Assembly (NCBI GenBank): GCA_946408305.1
Contig: CAMJRQ010000040.1
Coordinates: 1-8,495 of the forward strand
Length of the DNA: 8,495 nucleotides
Source of the DNA: an uncultured Prevotellaceae bacterium
GTDB taxonomy: Bacteria > Bacteroidota > Bacteroidia > Bacteroidales > Bacteroidaceae
Direction: 5' to 3'
A program made the position numbers and the translations under genes. Shown piece by piece: positions 1-6,167 of this stretch (position 1 is the first letter of the stretch; every line of letters begins with the position of its first letter). The notes below the pieces were generated by a model. That model was not told the origin of the DNA, made no database searches, and saw nothing but the letters and a program-made list of their open reading frames with translations.

Positions 1-1119
1 GACTGGAGTCTGATGTTTCATTCACTGTCACCCATCCTGCAGAAAGAAGAACTGGTGGCCGTGGCCAAACTCATCAGCGACTGCGGCGTGTCGGCCCTCA
101 CCGACTATGGCGAGGAGGTGAGCAGCACCTCCATTTCCCGCATGATGGGAGCGTTGAAGCGGCACATGGGCTACAGTGACTTCATGTGCATCTACAAGCG
201 TTCCGAGTTCGACACGCCCCAGCGAGACAGCCTCTTCCGCCAGCTAATCTTCGCGGAGCTCAAGGCCGGCAGGCCCGTGCTCTATCGCGGCTACAGCGAG
301 AAGGAGAAGGACGGGCACCTCTTCATCATCGACGGGTGCAGGAAGAATGAGGTGCACGTCAACATGGGCTGGGCGGGCGAACGCGACGGATACTACGACC
401 TGAACGACCTGTCAGGCTACAGTGAGCAACAATGGATGCTCATCGACGTGGCAGACAGCACCTATCGGCCTGCCACGAAGGACGTCAGTCTCAGCGAGGC
501 CGGTACGCTCGCCGAGCACCTCTCCGACGACGAACTGCTGACGACGCGCCACATCCGCCTGAGCGGCAAGATGGACGGCAGCGACTTCGCCACGCTGCGC
601 CACATGCTCCGCTCCGGTTTGCTGCGCACCATCGACATGGAAGGCGTCGAGCTCGACGCGCTGCCCGACTCGGCCTTCTACGAATGCACCTACCTCTCCC
701 ACTTCGTGGCACCCAGCTCGCTCCGGCGCACCGGCAACTACGCCTTCGGCCGCTGTCGCAACCTGGGGCGCGTCCTCTTCCACGACGGTCTTCAGGGCAT
801 CAGCCACGGCACCTTCAGCGGTTGCACCAACCTTCTCGCCATGAGCCTGCCCGCAAGCGTCGTCTACGTCGGACACAACGCCTTCACCTCGTGCAACGCC
901 CTTCTCAGCGCCACCCTGCCGGAAGGTATACGCCGGGTGGGCAACTACGCCTTCTCCTTCTGCAAGCACCTCTATTCCGTGAACCTGCCTGCCACGCTCG
1001 AGGATTTCGGAAAAGAAGTCTTCAAGGAATGTCCCCGCCTCAAGCACGTCAGGCTCGACCCGGGCAACACACGCTTCACCGTGGACGAAGGCGGAAACGT
1101 CCGTCCCCGTCAGCCATAA
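1..1119 (+). CDS. C10 family (streptopain-like) cysteine peptidase with BspA-type leucine-rich repeats, 5'-truncated by the window
   Basis: The frame is open from base 1 (D-W-S-L-M...), so the ATG at 13 is internal and the true start lies upstream. About 372 residues are visible. The first ~145 match the C-terminal half of a C10 peptidase: the catalytic His is in GHLFIIDG (codon 316-318) and the active-site Asn in HVNMGWAGERDGYY (codon 361-363). The catalytic Cys would lie upstream, outside the window. Family members usually read NWGWGG here; this protein has Met in place of the first Trp. From about base 480 to 1080 there are roughly five LRR_5/BspA-like repeats, recognisable by recurring 'YAFxxCxxL' and 'LPxxLxxxGxxAF' patterns. 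No C-terminal sorting domain is visible; the protein ends NVRPRQP. Such proteins are normally exported and act at or beyond the outer membrane. Activity is inferred, since half of the catalytic dyad is not visible. No clear terminator follows. Confidence 0.85.
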   Translation, partial: DWSLMFHSLSPILQKEELVAVAKLISDCGVSALTDYGEEVSSTSISRMMGALKRHMGYSDFMCIYKRSEFDTPQRDSLFRQLIFAELKAGRPVLYRGYSEKEKDGHLFIIDGCRKNEVHVNMGWAGERDGYYDLNDLSGYSEQQWMLIDVADSTYRPATKDVSLSEAGTLAEHLSDDELLTTRHIRLSGKMDGSDFATLRHMLRSGLLRTIDMEGVELDALPDSAFYECTYLSHFVAPSSLRRTGNYAFGRCRNLGRVLFHDGLQGISHGTFSGCTNLLAMSLPASVVYVGHNAFTSCNALLSATLPEGIRRVGNYAFSFCKHLYSVNLPATLEDFGKEVFKECPRLKHVRLDPGNTRFTVDEGGNVRPRQP

Positions 1120-1221
1120 ACCGGGCGCCACGACACCCCTCGGAGGAGCAAAAAAGAAGGAAAGCTGCACAAAATCAAATAATTTTTCATGTTTAACGCT
1201 CCACATTTCACTTTTTTGTCG

Positions 1222-1229
1222 TAACTTTG
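1222..1229 (+). promoter_or_regulatory. Probable promoter -7 element of rpsP (TAACTTTG)
   Basis: TAACTTTG matches the Bacteroidetes vegetative sigma -7 consensus TAnnTTTG exactly and lies 58 bases before the rpsP start, predicting an untranslated leader of about 50 bases. No convincing TTTG -33 element was found at the usual ~20-base spacing, so only the -7 box is claimed. The 1120-1286 gap holds nothing else recognisable beyond an AT-rich leader. Confidence 0.6.
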
Positions 1230-1286
1230 CGCCGCCGTTACGAGTTAGCGGCATGTTTCAAACCTATAAAAGTTTAATTAAAATTT

Positions 1287-1841
1287 ATGGCAACTAAAAT
1301 CAGATTGCAGCGTCACGGACGCAAAGGCTACGCCTTCTACAGCATCGTGATAGCTGATGTAAGAGCTCCACGAGATGGTAAGTTTACAGAAAAGATTGGA
1401 ACGTACAACCCGAACACCAATCCCGCAACTGTAGATTTGAAATTCGACCGCGCCCTCTACTGGGTAGAGACCGGCGCACAGCCCACCGACACGGTGCGCA
1501 ACATCCTGTCGCGCGAAGGCGTCTACATGATGAAGCACCTGCGCGGAGGCGTCAAGAAAGGTGCTTTCGACGAAGCAGCCGCCGAGGCCAAGTTCGCAGC
1601 CTGGAAGGCCGACCGCCAGAAGGGTCTGCTCAGCCTCGAAGCCAAGCTCGCAGCCGAGAAGAAAGCCGCACAGGCAGAGAAACTCAAGGCTGAGAAGCAG
1701 ACCAACGAGGAAATCGCCAAGAAGGTAGCAGAGAAGAAAGCAGCACTCGTAGCAGCACAGGCCGAGGCAGCAGCCCAGGCCGCAGCAGAGGCTAACGAGG
1801 GTGAAACAGCCGAAACGACCGAGACACCCGCAGAAGCCTGA
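1287..1841 (+). CDS. rpsP: 30S ribosomal protein S16 with long C-terminal extension
   Basis: S16 is a small-subunit protein needed for 30S assembly. The first ~85 residues carry the family signature: [18 protein letters not shown], then the IGTYNPN region, then [16 protein letters not shown]. The protein is 184 residues, about twice the bare S16 core. Residues ~86-184 form a low-complexity Ala/Lys/Glu-rich tail, predicted helical, ending in an acidic Glu/Thr stretch. Such tails are familiar in Bacteroidetes S16, so the length is not an artefact. The start follows an AT-rich leader (AGTTTAATTAAAATTT) with no Shine-Dalgarno, normal for highly expressed genes in this phylum. It has its own -7 box at 1222-1229 and a terminator at 1898-1937. 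It appears monocistronic: rimM and trmD, its partners in many other bacteria, do not follow. Confidence 0.97.
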   Translation: MATKIRLQRHGRKGYAFYSIVIADVRAPRDGKFTEKIGTYNPNTNPATVDLKFDRALYWVETGAQPTDTVRNILSREGVYMMKHLRGGVKKGAFDEAAAEAKFAAWKADRQKGLLSLEAKLAAEKKAAQAEKLKAEKQTNEEIAKKVAEKKAALVAAQAEAAAQAAAEANEGETAETTETPAEA

Positions 1842-1897
1842 ATCTAACAAAAACCCCATTTATTTCAATTAGACTTTTTCCAAACAAAACAGCAAAC

Positions 1898-1937
1898 GAA
1901 GGGCGCAGCCGCGAGGCCGCGCCCTTCACTTTTTTCT
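1898..1937 (+). terminator. Rho-independent terminator of rpsP
   Basis: Nine perfect pairs, GAAGGGCGC (1898-1906) with GCGCCCTTC (1919-1927), continue past an A-C mismatch into GCC/GGC and close on a GCGA tetraloop of the stable GNRA type. A run of T (ACTTTTTTCTGT) follows immediately on the plus strand. It sits 56 bases after the rpsP stop. On the minus strand the downstream sequence is only moderately T-rich, so use by the convergent dehydrogenase gene is possible but weaker. Confidence 0.9.
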
Positions 1938-2023
1938 GTCTTTTACACTGTCTTTTACACCCTGCTGTAAAACAATTACACCACGGTGTAAAACGATTAC
2001 ATCGTGGTGTAACGGCCGTGTAA
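1937..2023. repeat. Phased TTACA/TGTAA motif array between convergent genes
   Basis: Eight copies of TTACA or its reverse complement TGTAA start at 1943, 1955, 1966, 1976, 1987, 1997, 2008 and 2019, that is 10 to 12 bases apart, close to one helical turn. The left part is a perfect 12-base tandem duplication (TGTCTTTTACAC at 1937-1948 and 1949-1960). The middle is a 21-base unit present twice (1965-1985 and 1986-2006, 16 of 21 identical), then a degenerate third. TTACACC-AC-GGTGTAA (1976-1991) is a near-perfect palindrome. The array lies between rpsP and the dehydrogenase, which converge on it, so it is not obviously a promoter operator. Function unknown. Confidence 0.85.
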
Positions 2024-2042
2024 AAGCACCGTTTTTTCCTGG

Positions 2043-3020
2043 TCAGACGCAGTTCTGTGGTTCGCCGCGCAGGAAGGCCTGCACATTCTGGAGCGCTGTC
2101 TGCTGGAGCCGCTCGCGGGCCTGGAGCGTGGCCCATGCGATGTGGGGCGTGATGAAACAGCGCGGGCAGCCGATGAGGGGCGAGCCCTGGCGAGGCGGCT
2201 CCTCGGTGAGTACATCGAGCCCGGCGGCCAGGAGGCGGCCCTGGCGGAGGGCCTCGGCAAGCGCTGCCTCGTCGACGAGCGGGCCGCGCCCGGTGTTGAT
2301 GAGGATGGACGAGGGCCGGAGCCAGCGGAGAGTCTCGCGGCGGACGAGGTGATGCGTCTCGGGCGTGAGGGGGCAATGAAGGCTCAGGACGTCGGACTGG
2401 CAGAAGAGCTGCTCGAGGCTCTCGGCTTTCGTGGCTCCGAGCGCGGCAAGCTCCTGGGAACTCTTGCTGCTCAGGGCCATCACCTGCATTCCCATGGCCC
2501 GGGCGATGCGAGCCACGGCCTGGCCGATGTGGCCCATGCCGACGATTCCCATGCGGCGACCGGAGAGCTCGAGAAGGGGCGTGAGGGTGAAGCAGAAGTC
2601 GGGAGCCGACTGCCAGCGGCCTTCGTGGACGGCTTGGGAATGCTCGGCCACGTGATGGGTGATATGGAGGAGGTGGGCAAAGACCATCTGCGCCACCGAG
2701 TCGGTGCTGTAGGCGGGGATGTTGGTGACGACGATGCCGCGGCGGTGGGCTTCGTCGGTGTCGACCACATTATAGCCGGTGGCCAGCACGCCAACGTAGC
2801 GCAGCTGGGGCAGCTGCTCCATGGCTTGGGCGGAGATGACGACCTTGTTGGTGAGCAGCATCTGGGCTCCGGCCGCGCGCTGCAGGAGCTGGTCGGGAGC
2901 TGTGCGAGGGAAGATTTCGACTTTCACGGGCTGGCCGGTGGCATCGGTGAGACGGTGGAAGGGGGCGGAACTGATGTCGCCCGGATTGGCGGCAAAGCCG
3001 TCGAGGACTACGAGACGCAT
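2043..3020 (-). CDS. D-2-hydroxyacid dehydrogenase, glycerate/hydroxypyruvate reductase type
   Basis: A 325-residue protein of normal family length, likely a cytoplasmic enzyme that interconverts a 2-oxoacid (hydroxypyruvate, glyoxylate or similar) and the D-2-hydroxyacid using a nicotinamide cofactor. The dinucleotide-binding motif is GMGHIG (residues 161-166). The catalytic triad is visible: Arg245 in NTGRGPLVDE, Glu274 in TEEPP, His293 in TPHIAW. The substrate-loop segment VLATGYNVVD (78-87) is also typical. After the second strand of the nucleotide fold the sequence is MALSSKSS (181-188), without the Asp that usually marks NAD preference, so NADP use is possible. The ATG at 3018-3020 follows an AT-rich stretch (CTTTTAACTTAAT). 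It is divergent from the HD-domain gene and convergent with rpsP. hprA is the nearest named relative, but substrate cannot be fixed from sequence, so no symbol is given. Confidence 0.92.
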   Translation of the reverse strand: MRLVVLDGFAANPGDISSAPFHRLTDATGQPVKVEIFPRTAPDQLLQRAAGAQMLLTNKVVISAQAMEQLPQLRYVGVLATGYNVVDTDEAHRRGIVVTNIPAYSTDSVAQMVFAHLLHITHHVAEHSQAVHEGRWQSAPDFCFTLTPLLELSGRRMGIVGMGHIGQAVARIARAMGMQVMALSSKSSQELAALGATKAESLEQLFCQSDVLSLHCPLTPETHHLVRRETLRWLRPSSILINTGRGPLVDEAALAEALRQGRLLAAGLDVLTEEPPRQGSPLIGCPRCFITPHIAWATLQARERLQQTALQNVQAFLRGEPQNCV

Positions 3021-3037
3021 ATTAAGTTAAAAGTTGA

Positions 3038-3125
3038 AGCCTCACCCCAAGCCCCTCTCCGAGGAGAGGGGGATTTTCTTTTTCTTCGTTTCTCCCTCTC
3101 CAGAGTGGGGTCAGGGGGTGAGGCT
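3038..3125. repeat. GC-rich inverted repeat in the dehydrogenase leader
   Basis: AGCCTCACCCC (3038-3048) is an exact reverse complement of GGGGTGAGGCT (3115-3125). Inside, CCCCTCTC (3052-3059) pairs with GAGAGGGG around a CGAG loop, and CCCTCTCC at 3094-3101 can compete for the same GGAGAGGG strand. The two ends are diverged inverted copies of one CCTCACCCC...CTCTCC element, a small palindromic unit about 88 bases long. It begins 18 bases upstream of the dehydrogenase start and falls between that gene and its likely promoter. No coding potential is suggested. Confidence 0.8.
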
Positions 3126-3144
3126 GTTTTTATTTCTCTTTTAT

Positions 3145-3179
3145 TTTGCACAAAAGTACAAAAAGTTTTCTTAATTTTG
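3145..3179 (+). promoter_or_regulatory. Probable promoter of the HD-domain / DUF5722-like operon
   Basis: TAATTTTG at 3172-3179 matches the TAnnTTTG -7 consensus. A TTTG at 3145-3148 lies 23 bases upstream and can serve as the -33 element, at the long end of usual spacing. Transcription would start near 3186, about 42 bases before the ATG at 3228. The region overlaps the tentative minus-strand promoter at 3151-3158, so the two divergent genes may compete for polymerase. Confidence 0.6.
3151..3158 (-). promoter_or_regulatory. Possible -7 element for the dehydrogenase gene (TACTTTTG)
   Basis: On the minus strand TACTTTTG fits TAnnTTTG. It is the only such match seen between the dehydrogenase start and the divergent gene. 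Transcription would begin near 3144 and give a leader of about 125 bases holding the 3038-3125 inverted repeat. No good -33 TTTG was found at the expected spacing, so this is tentative. Confidence 0.35.
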
Positions 3180-3227
3180 CACGAAGAAAGTGTGTTTTTA
3201 CAAACAAAACAAGGAACAAAAGACAGG

Positions 3228-3857
3228 ATGATTGACATCGACCCCGAGCTGGCGAGCTACATCGACGAGGAGATTCTGCCTCGCTACGCACGGTTCGACG
3301 CGGCCCACCGGCGCGACCATGCCGAGCGCGTCGTCGGCCTGTCGCTGAGCCTGGCCCGCCAGACAGGGGCCGACGCGGCGATGGCCTACACCGTGGCGGC
3401 CTATCACGACCTGGGCCTCGAGGGCCCGCGCGAGTGCCACCACACGAGGAGCGGAGAGATTCTGGCTGCCGACCGGCGCCTGCGGCAATGGTTCTCGGAG
3501 GAGCAGATTGACGTGATGCGTCAGGCCGTGGAGGACCACCGAGCCTCGGCCAGCCACCCGCCACGCAACCTCTACGGCCGCATCGTGGCCGAGGCCGACC
3601 GCGACGTGCGCCCCGAGAGCGTCTGCCGCCGCACGGTGGAGTTCGGGCTCACGCACTATCCCGAGCTCAATCGCGAGGGCCACTGGGAGCGCTTCGTGGA
3701 GCATCTGCACGAGAAATACGCCCCAGGGGGCTATCTGAAACTGCTCTTCGACCCCTCGCCCCAGCAGCCCGACCTGGACCGCCTTCACCGCCTCATTGCC
3801 GACACCGACCGATTGCGCCAGGTGTTCGACAAGCTATTCAACCAACTTCAGTCCTAA
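3228..3857 (+). CDS. HD-domain metal-dependent phosphohydrolase, substrate unknown
   Basis: A 209-residue cytoplasmic protein with the HD-superfamily metal-site pattern: His31 (RDHAERV), His60-Asp61 (AAYHDLG), His104 (VEDHRAS) and Asp124 (AEADRDV). Members hydrolyse phosphate esters, commonly nucleotides, but the substrate cannot be read from sequence. The segment EDHRASASHPPRNLYGRIVA resembles small stand-alone HD hydrolases. The C-terminal ~70 residues are helical and charged, with no second domain recognised. The frame stays open far upstream, but that stretch is the antisense shadow of the dehydrogenase gene. The ATG at 3228 is chosen because it follows a promoter core at 3172-3179, a purine-rich AAGGA at 3211-3215 and the full HD fold. 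The next gene starts 23 bases after the stop, so the two are probably co-transcribed. Confidence 0.88.
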   Translation: MIDIDPELASYIDEEILPRYARFDAAHRRDHAERVVGLSLSLARQTGADAAMAYTVAAYHDLGLEGPRECHHTRSGEILAADRRLRQWFSEEQIDVMRQAVEDHRASASHPPRNLYGRIVAEADRDVRPESVCRRTVEFGLTHYPELNREGHWERFVEHLHEKYAPGGYLKLLFDPSPQQPDLDRLHRLIADTDRLRQVFDKLFNQLQS

Positions 3858-3880
3858 AAACAGAACAAACGAAAAAAAGA

Positions 3881-6103
3881 ATGAAACGTTTCTCGCTCTT
3901 CGCGCTCGCCTGCCTCTTCCGGGCACTGACGGCCCAGGCCGTGGTCTATCTCACTCTGACCGGCTCGGGCTCCAACCAAGTGAACTATGGCTACGACAGC
4001 AACACCGGCGTCTACAGCATCACCACCACGGGCGGCGACCCCTACGTCTTCAGCTCGGCGCTCTCGCGTGCGCTGGCCGAGGATGAGACCCATCTCGTCT
4101 TCGAATACAAATGCTCGCGCACCATCTCCAGTTTCCAGATTTACTTCGGCAACTCGTGGGCCGAAGACCGCTCGCGCATCTACGGCAACCTGACGTCGAC
4201 GGCCGGGCAGTGGCGCGAGATGGATATCAACCTGAGCGCTGCTATGAGCAACTTCTCCTGGGGGCAGAAGGGGCAGAAGCTGCGGCTCGACTTCGGTTTC
4301 AACAGCGGCTACGCCATCCAGCTGCGCAACATTCAGATCCTCGCGCCCGACGACCCCGCCGCGGCCTATAAGCGCAGCCTCGCGAAGCACCTGGAGACCT
4401 ACCTCGCCACCACCGACACGAAGGCCGAGGTGGAGAGCGTCGAGGTGAAGAACACCACGGTCGTTGTCCGCGGCCACACCGACGGCGAGGGTCCCTACGC
4501 CCTCGTGGAGATACCGCTCTACCAGGACGCTACCGAGCTCACTGAGTTCGTCAGCCAGACCGAGCTGACGGAGACCGAGTTCGAAGTGACGCTCCCCCGC
4601 CACATAGCGCGCAACTTCCTGCGCTTCGACCGTCTGCTTTCGCGCTGGGCCGTGGTCAGTCTCGCCTCTGGCACGCCGCAGCTCGTTTCCCATGCCCGCT
4701 GCGCCGACGACATCTATATCCGCTACAAGGCACCCCTCATGAAGCTCCAGGGAAAGAAGGGGCTGGGCGGATTCTGGATGAGCGCCAACGCAGCCGACCT
4801 CGACGCGCTGGGCATCAAGAGCGTCACCATCAACGTCGTGCTGACAGCCTTCATCAGCACCTCGCCCACCTCCTTCGCCAACTATCAGACCTACTCCTAC
4901 GCCGGACGCTCCTACTACATCGACCAGAACCAGATAAACAACCTCGACGCCACGCTGCGCTACTGCACCTCGCGCGGCATCGTCACCAGCGCCATCCTGC
5001 TCATCTCGCCCGACGCCTGCCCCGCGGCCATGAAGACGCTCATGATCCACCCCGAATGCGACGGAGGCTACTACAGCATGGCCAACATGACCACGCTGGA
5101 GAGCACCTGCGCCTATGCCGCCATCATCAGCTTCCTGGCCGAACGCTACAGCAAGAACAACGTAGGCCGCATCAACCACTGGATTCTGCACAACGAGGTG
5201 GACTTCGGCAAGGAATGGACCAACATGGGCGACCAGCCCGTGCTCCTCTACATGGACGCCTACTATAAATCGCTCCGGCTCGTATCCGCCATCGCCCGGC
5301 AGTACGACCAGAACGCCTGGGTTCTCGGCTCCTTCACACACAGCTGGACCAGCAGTTCGCCCGACGGAGCCGGCTACAACACCCGCAACATGCTCGGCAT
5401 CCTCAATCAATACTCCGCCGCCGAGGGCGACTTCCCCTGGGGCGTGGCCCTCCACCCCTATCCGCAGGACCTCACGCAGCCCAGCTTCTGGGTGAACGAC
5501 CAACAGAGCACCTACCAGATGAGCTCGCCCTACTGCACCTTCAAGAACCTCGAGGTAATCGACGCCTGGGCGCGCGACTGGGACAACTACTACCTGGGGC
5601 AGCAGAAACGCCTCGTCTTCCTCTCCGAGAATGGCACGAACAGCCGCGACTACGGCGAGACGCAGCTCCGCCTACAGGCCGCCGGCGCCTGCTGGGCCTG
5701 GAAGAAGACGGCACGCCTCGCGGGCATCGACGCCATTCAGTGGCACAACTGGCAGGACAACCGCGCCGAGTTCGGGCTGCGCATCGGGCTGCGGCGCTAC
5801 ACCGACGACGAGACCGACCCCAACGGATGCAAGCCCGCCTGGTACGTGTGGCAGGCCGCAGAGACCGACGACGAGGAAACCGTCTTCCAGCCCTACATGG
5901 CGACACTCGGCATCACCTCGTGGGACCAGATTTTCAACGAGCAGCTCATGGACATCAGCCCTGTCCGTGCCGACGCTACGAGCGAACTTCCCGACGGCGT
6001 CTACACCCTCGACGGACGCCTCGTCGGCTTCCGCCTCGAACCCCTACCGCGCGGCATCTACATCGTCCGCCAGCAGGGCCGTTCGCGCAAGATAATGCGC
6101 TGA
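3881..6103 (+). CDS. Secreted DUF5722-like protein with a glycoside-hydrolase-type barrel
   Basis: A 740-residue protein with a signal peptide at residues 1-20 (MKRFSLFALAC..., likely cleavage after AQA). Residues ~21-165 are beta-rich and resemble a carbohydrate-binding or galactose-binding sandwich (PYVFSSALSRAL, HLVFEYKCSR). Residues ~170-285 form a second beta-rich linker domain. Residues ~290-680 match what I recall of DUF5722, a TIM-barrel family: GLGGFWMSANAADLDALG, then HNEVDFGKEWTNMGDQP, then FLSENGTNSRDYGETQ. Glu439 (HNEVD) and Glu583 (LSENG) sit where acid/base and nucleophile lie in clan GH-A enzymes. The tail from residue 706, GVYTLDGRLV...RGIYIV, ends KIMR and looks like the C-terminal tails of Prevotella/Bacteroides secreted proteins, often annotated as type IX sorting-like. 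The likely role is cleavage of an extracellular glycan; the substrate is unknown. Arg14 interrupts the signal-peptide core, which is unusual. It is probably second in an operon with the HD gene. Confidence 0.85.
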   Translation: MKRFSLFALACLFRALTAQAVVYLTLTGSGSNQVNYGYDSNTGVYSITTTGGDPYVFSSALSRALAEDETHLVFEYKCSRTISSFQIYFGNSWAEDRSRIYGNLTSTAGQWREMDINLSAAMSNFSWGQKGQKLRLDFGFNSGYAIQLRNIQILAPDDPAAAYKRSLAKHLETYLATTDTKAEVESVEVKNTTVVVRGHTDGEGPYALVEIPLYQDATELTEFVSQTELTETEFEVTLPRHIARNFLRFDRLLSRWAVVSLASGTPQLVSHARCADDIYIRYKAPLMKLQGKKGLGGFWMSANAADLDALGIKSVTINVVLTAFISTSPTSFANYQTYSYAGRSYYIDQNQINNLDATLRYCTSRGIVTSAILLISPDACPAAMKTLMIHPECDGGYYSMANMTTLESTCAYAAIISFLAERYSKNNVGRINHWILHNEVDFGKEWTNMGDQPVLLYMDAYYKSLRLVSAIARQYDQNAWVLGSFTHSWTSSSPDGAGYNTRNMLGILNQYSAAEGDFPWGVALHPYPQDLTQPSFWVNDQQSTYQMSSPYCTFKNLEVIDAWARDWDNYYLGQQKRLVFLSENGTNSRDYGETQLRLQAAGACWAWKKTARLAGIDAIQWHNWQDNRAEFGLRIGLRRYTDDETDPNGCKPAWYVWQAAETDDEETVFQPYMATLGITSWDQIFNEQLMDISPVRADATSELPDGVYTLDGRLVGFRLEPLPRGIYIVRQQGRSRKIMR

Positions 6104-6129
6104 CATCCACCCCAAAAAGTCCCTAAAAA

Positions 6130-6166
6130 GCAAAATCCCCCTCTCCATCGAGAAGGGGATTTTTGC
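6130..6166. terminator. Bidirectional hairpin terminator between convergent genes
   Basis: GCAAAATCCCC (6130-6140) pairs with GGGGATTTTTGC (6155-6166, one bulged T). A C-A mismatch is followed by TCTC/GAGA and a CATC loop. The A-rich 5' arm and T-rich 3' arm let it work in both directions. It lies 27 bases after the DUF5722-like stop and ends 2 bases before the stop codon of the convergent fusion gene. Its left arm shares 15 bases with the inverted repeat at 3063-3077. Confidence 0.82.
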
Positions 6167-6167
6167 G

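Noticed and set aside
1231..1252. Hairpin GCCGC...GCGGC in the rpsP leader as a ribosomal-protein autoregulatory site
   Set aside because: Only five pairs around a 12-base loop, and the predicted transcript start falls within the 5' arm, so it would probably not form in the RNA.
412..1254. 280-codon minus-strand frame opposite the C10/BspA gene
   Set aside because: Antisense shadow; it overlaps the clear leucine-rich repeats and runs through the rpsP promoter.
1937..2023. CRISPR array
   Set aside because: Units are 12 to 21 bases with no unique spacers and no cas genes nearby.
2142..3227. In-frame upstream extension of the HD-domain protein
   Set aside because: It lies wholly opposite the dehydrogenase gene and crosses the divergent promoter region. 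The HD fold is complete from the ATG at 3228.
3881..3913. Lipoprotein signal (ALAC at residues 8-11) in the DUF5722-like protein
   Set aside because: The hydrophobic stretch before the Cys is only about seven residues and the -3 position is Ala, a poor lipobox. A standard signal peptide ending AQA fits better.
3854..5503. 549-codon open frame on the minus strand opposite the DUF5722-like gene
   Set aside because: Antisense shadow of a gene with a signal peptide and conserved motifs; the translation is Val/Gly/Glu-rich with no domain.
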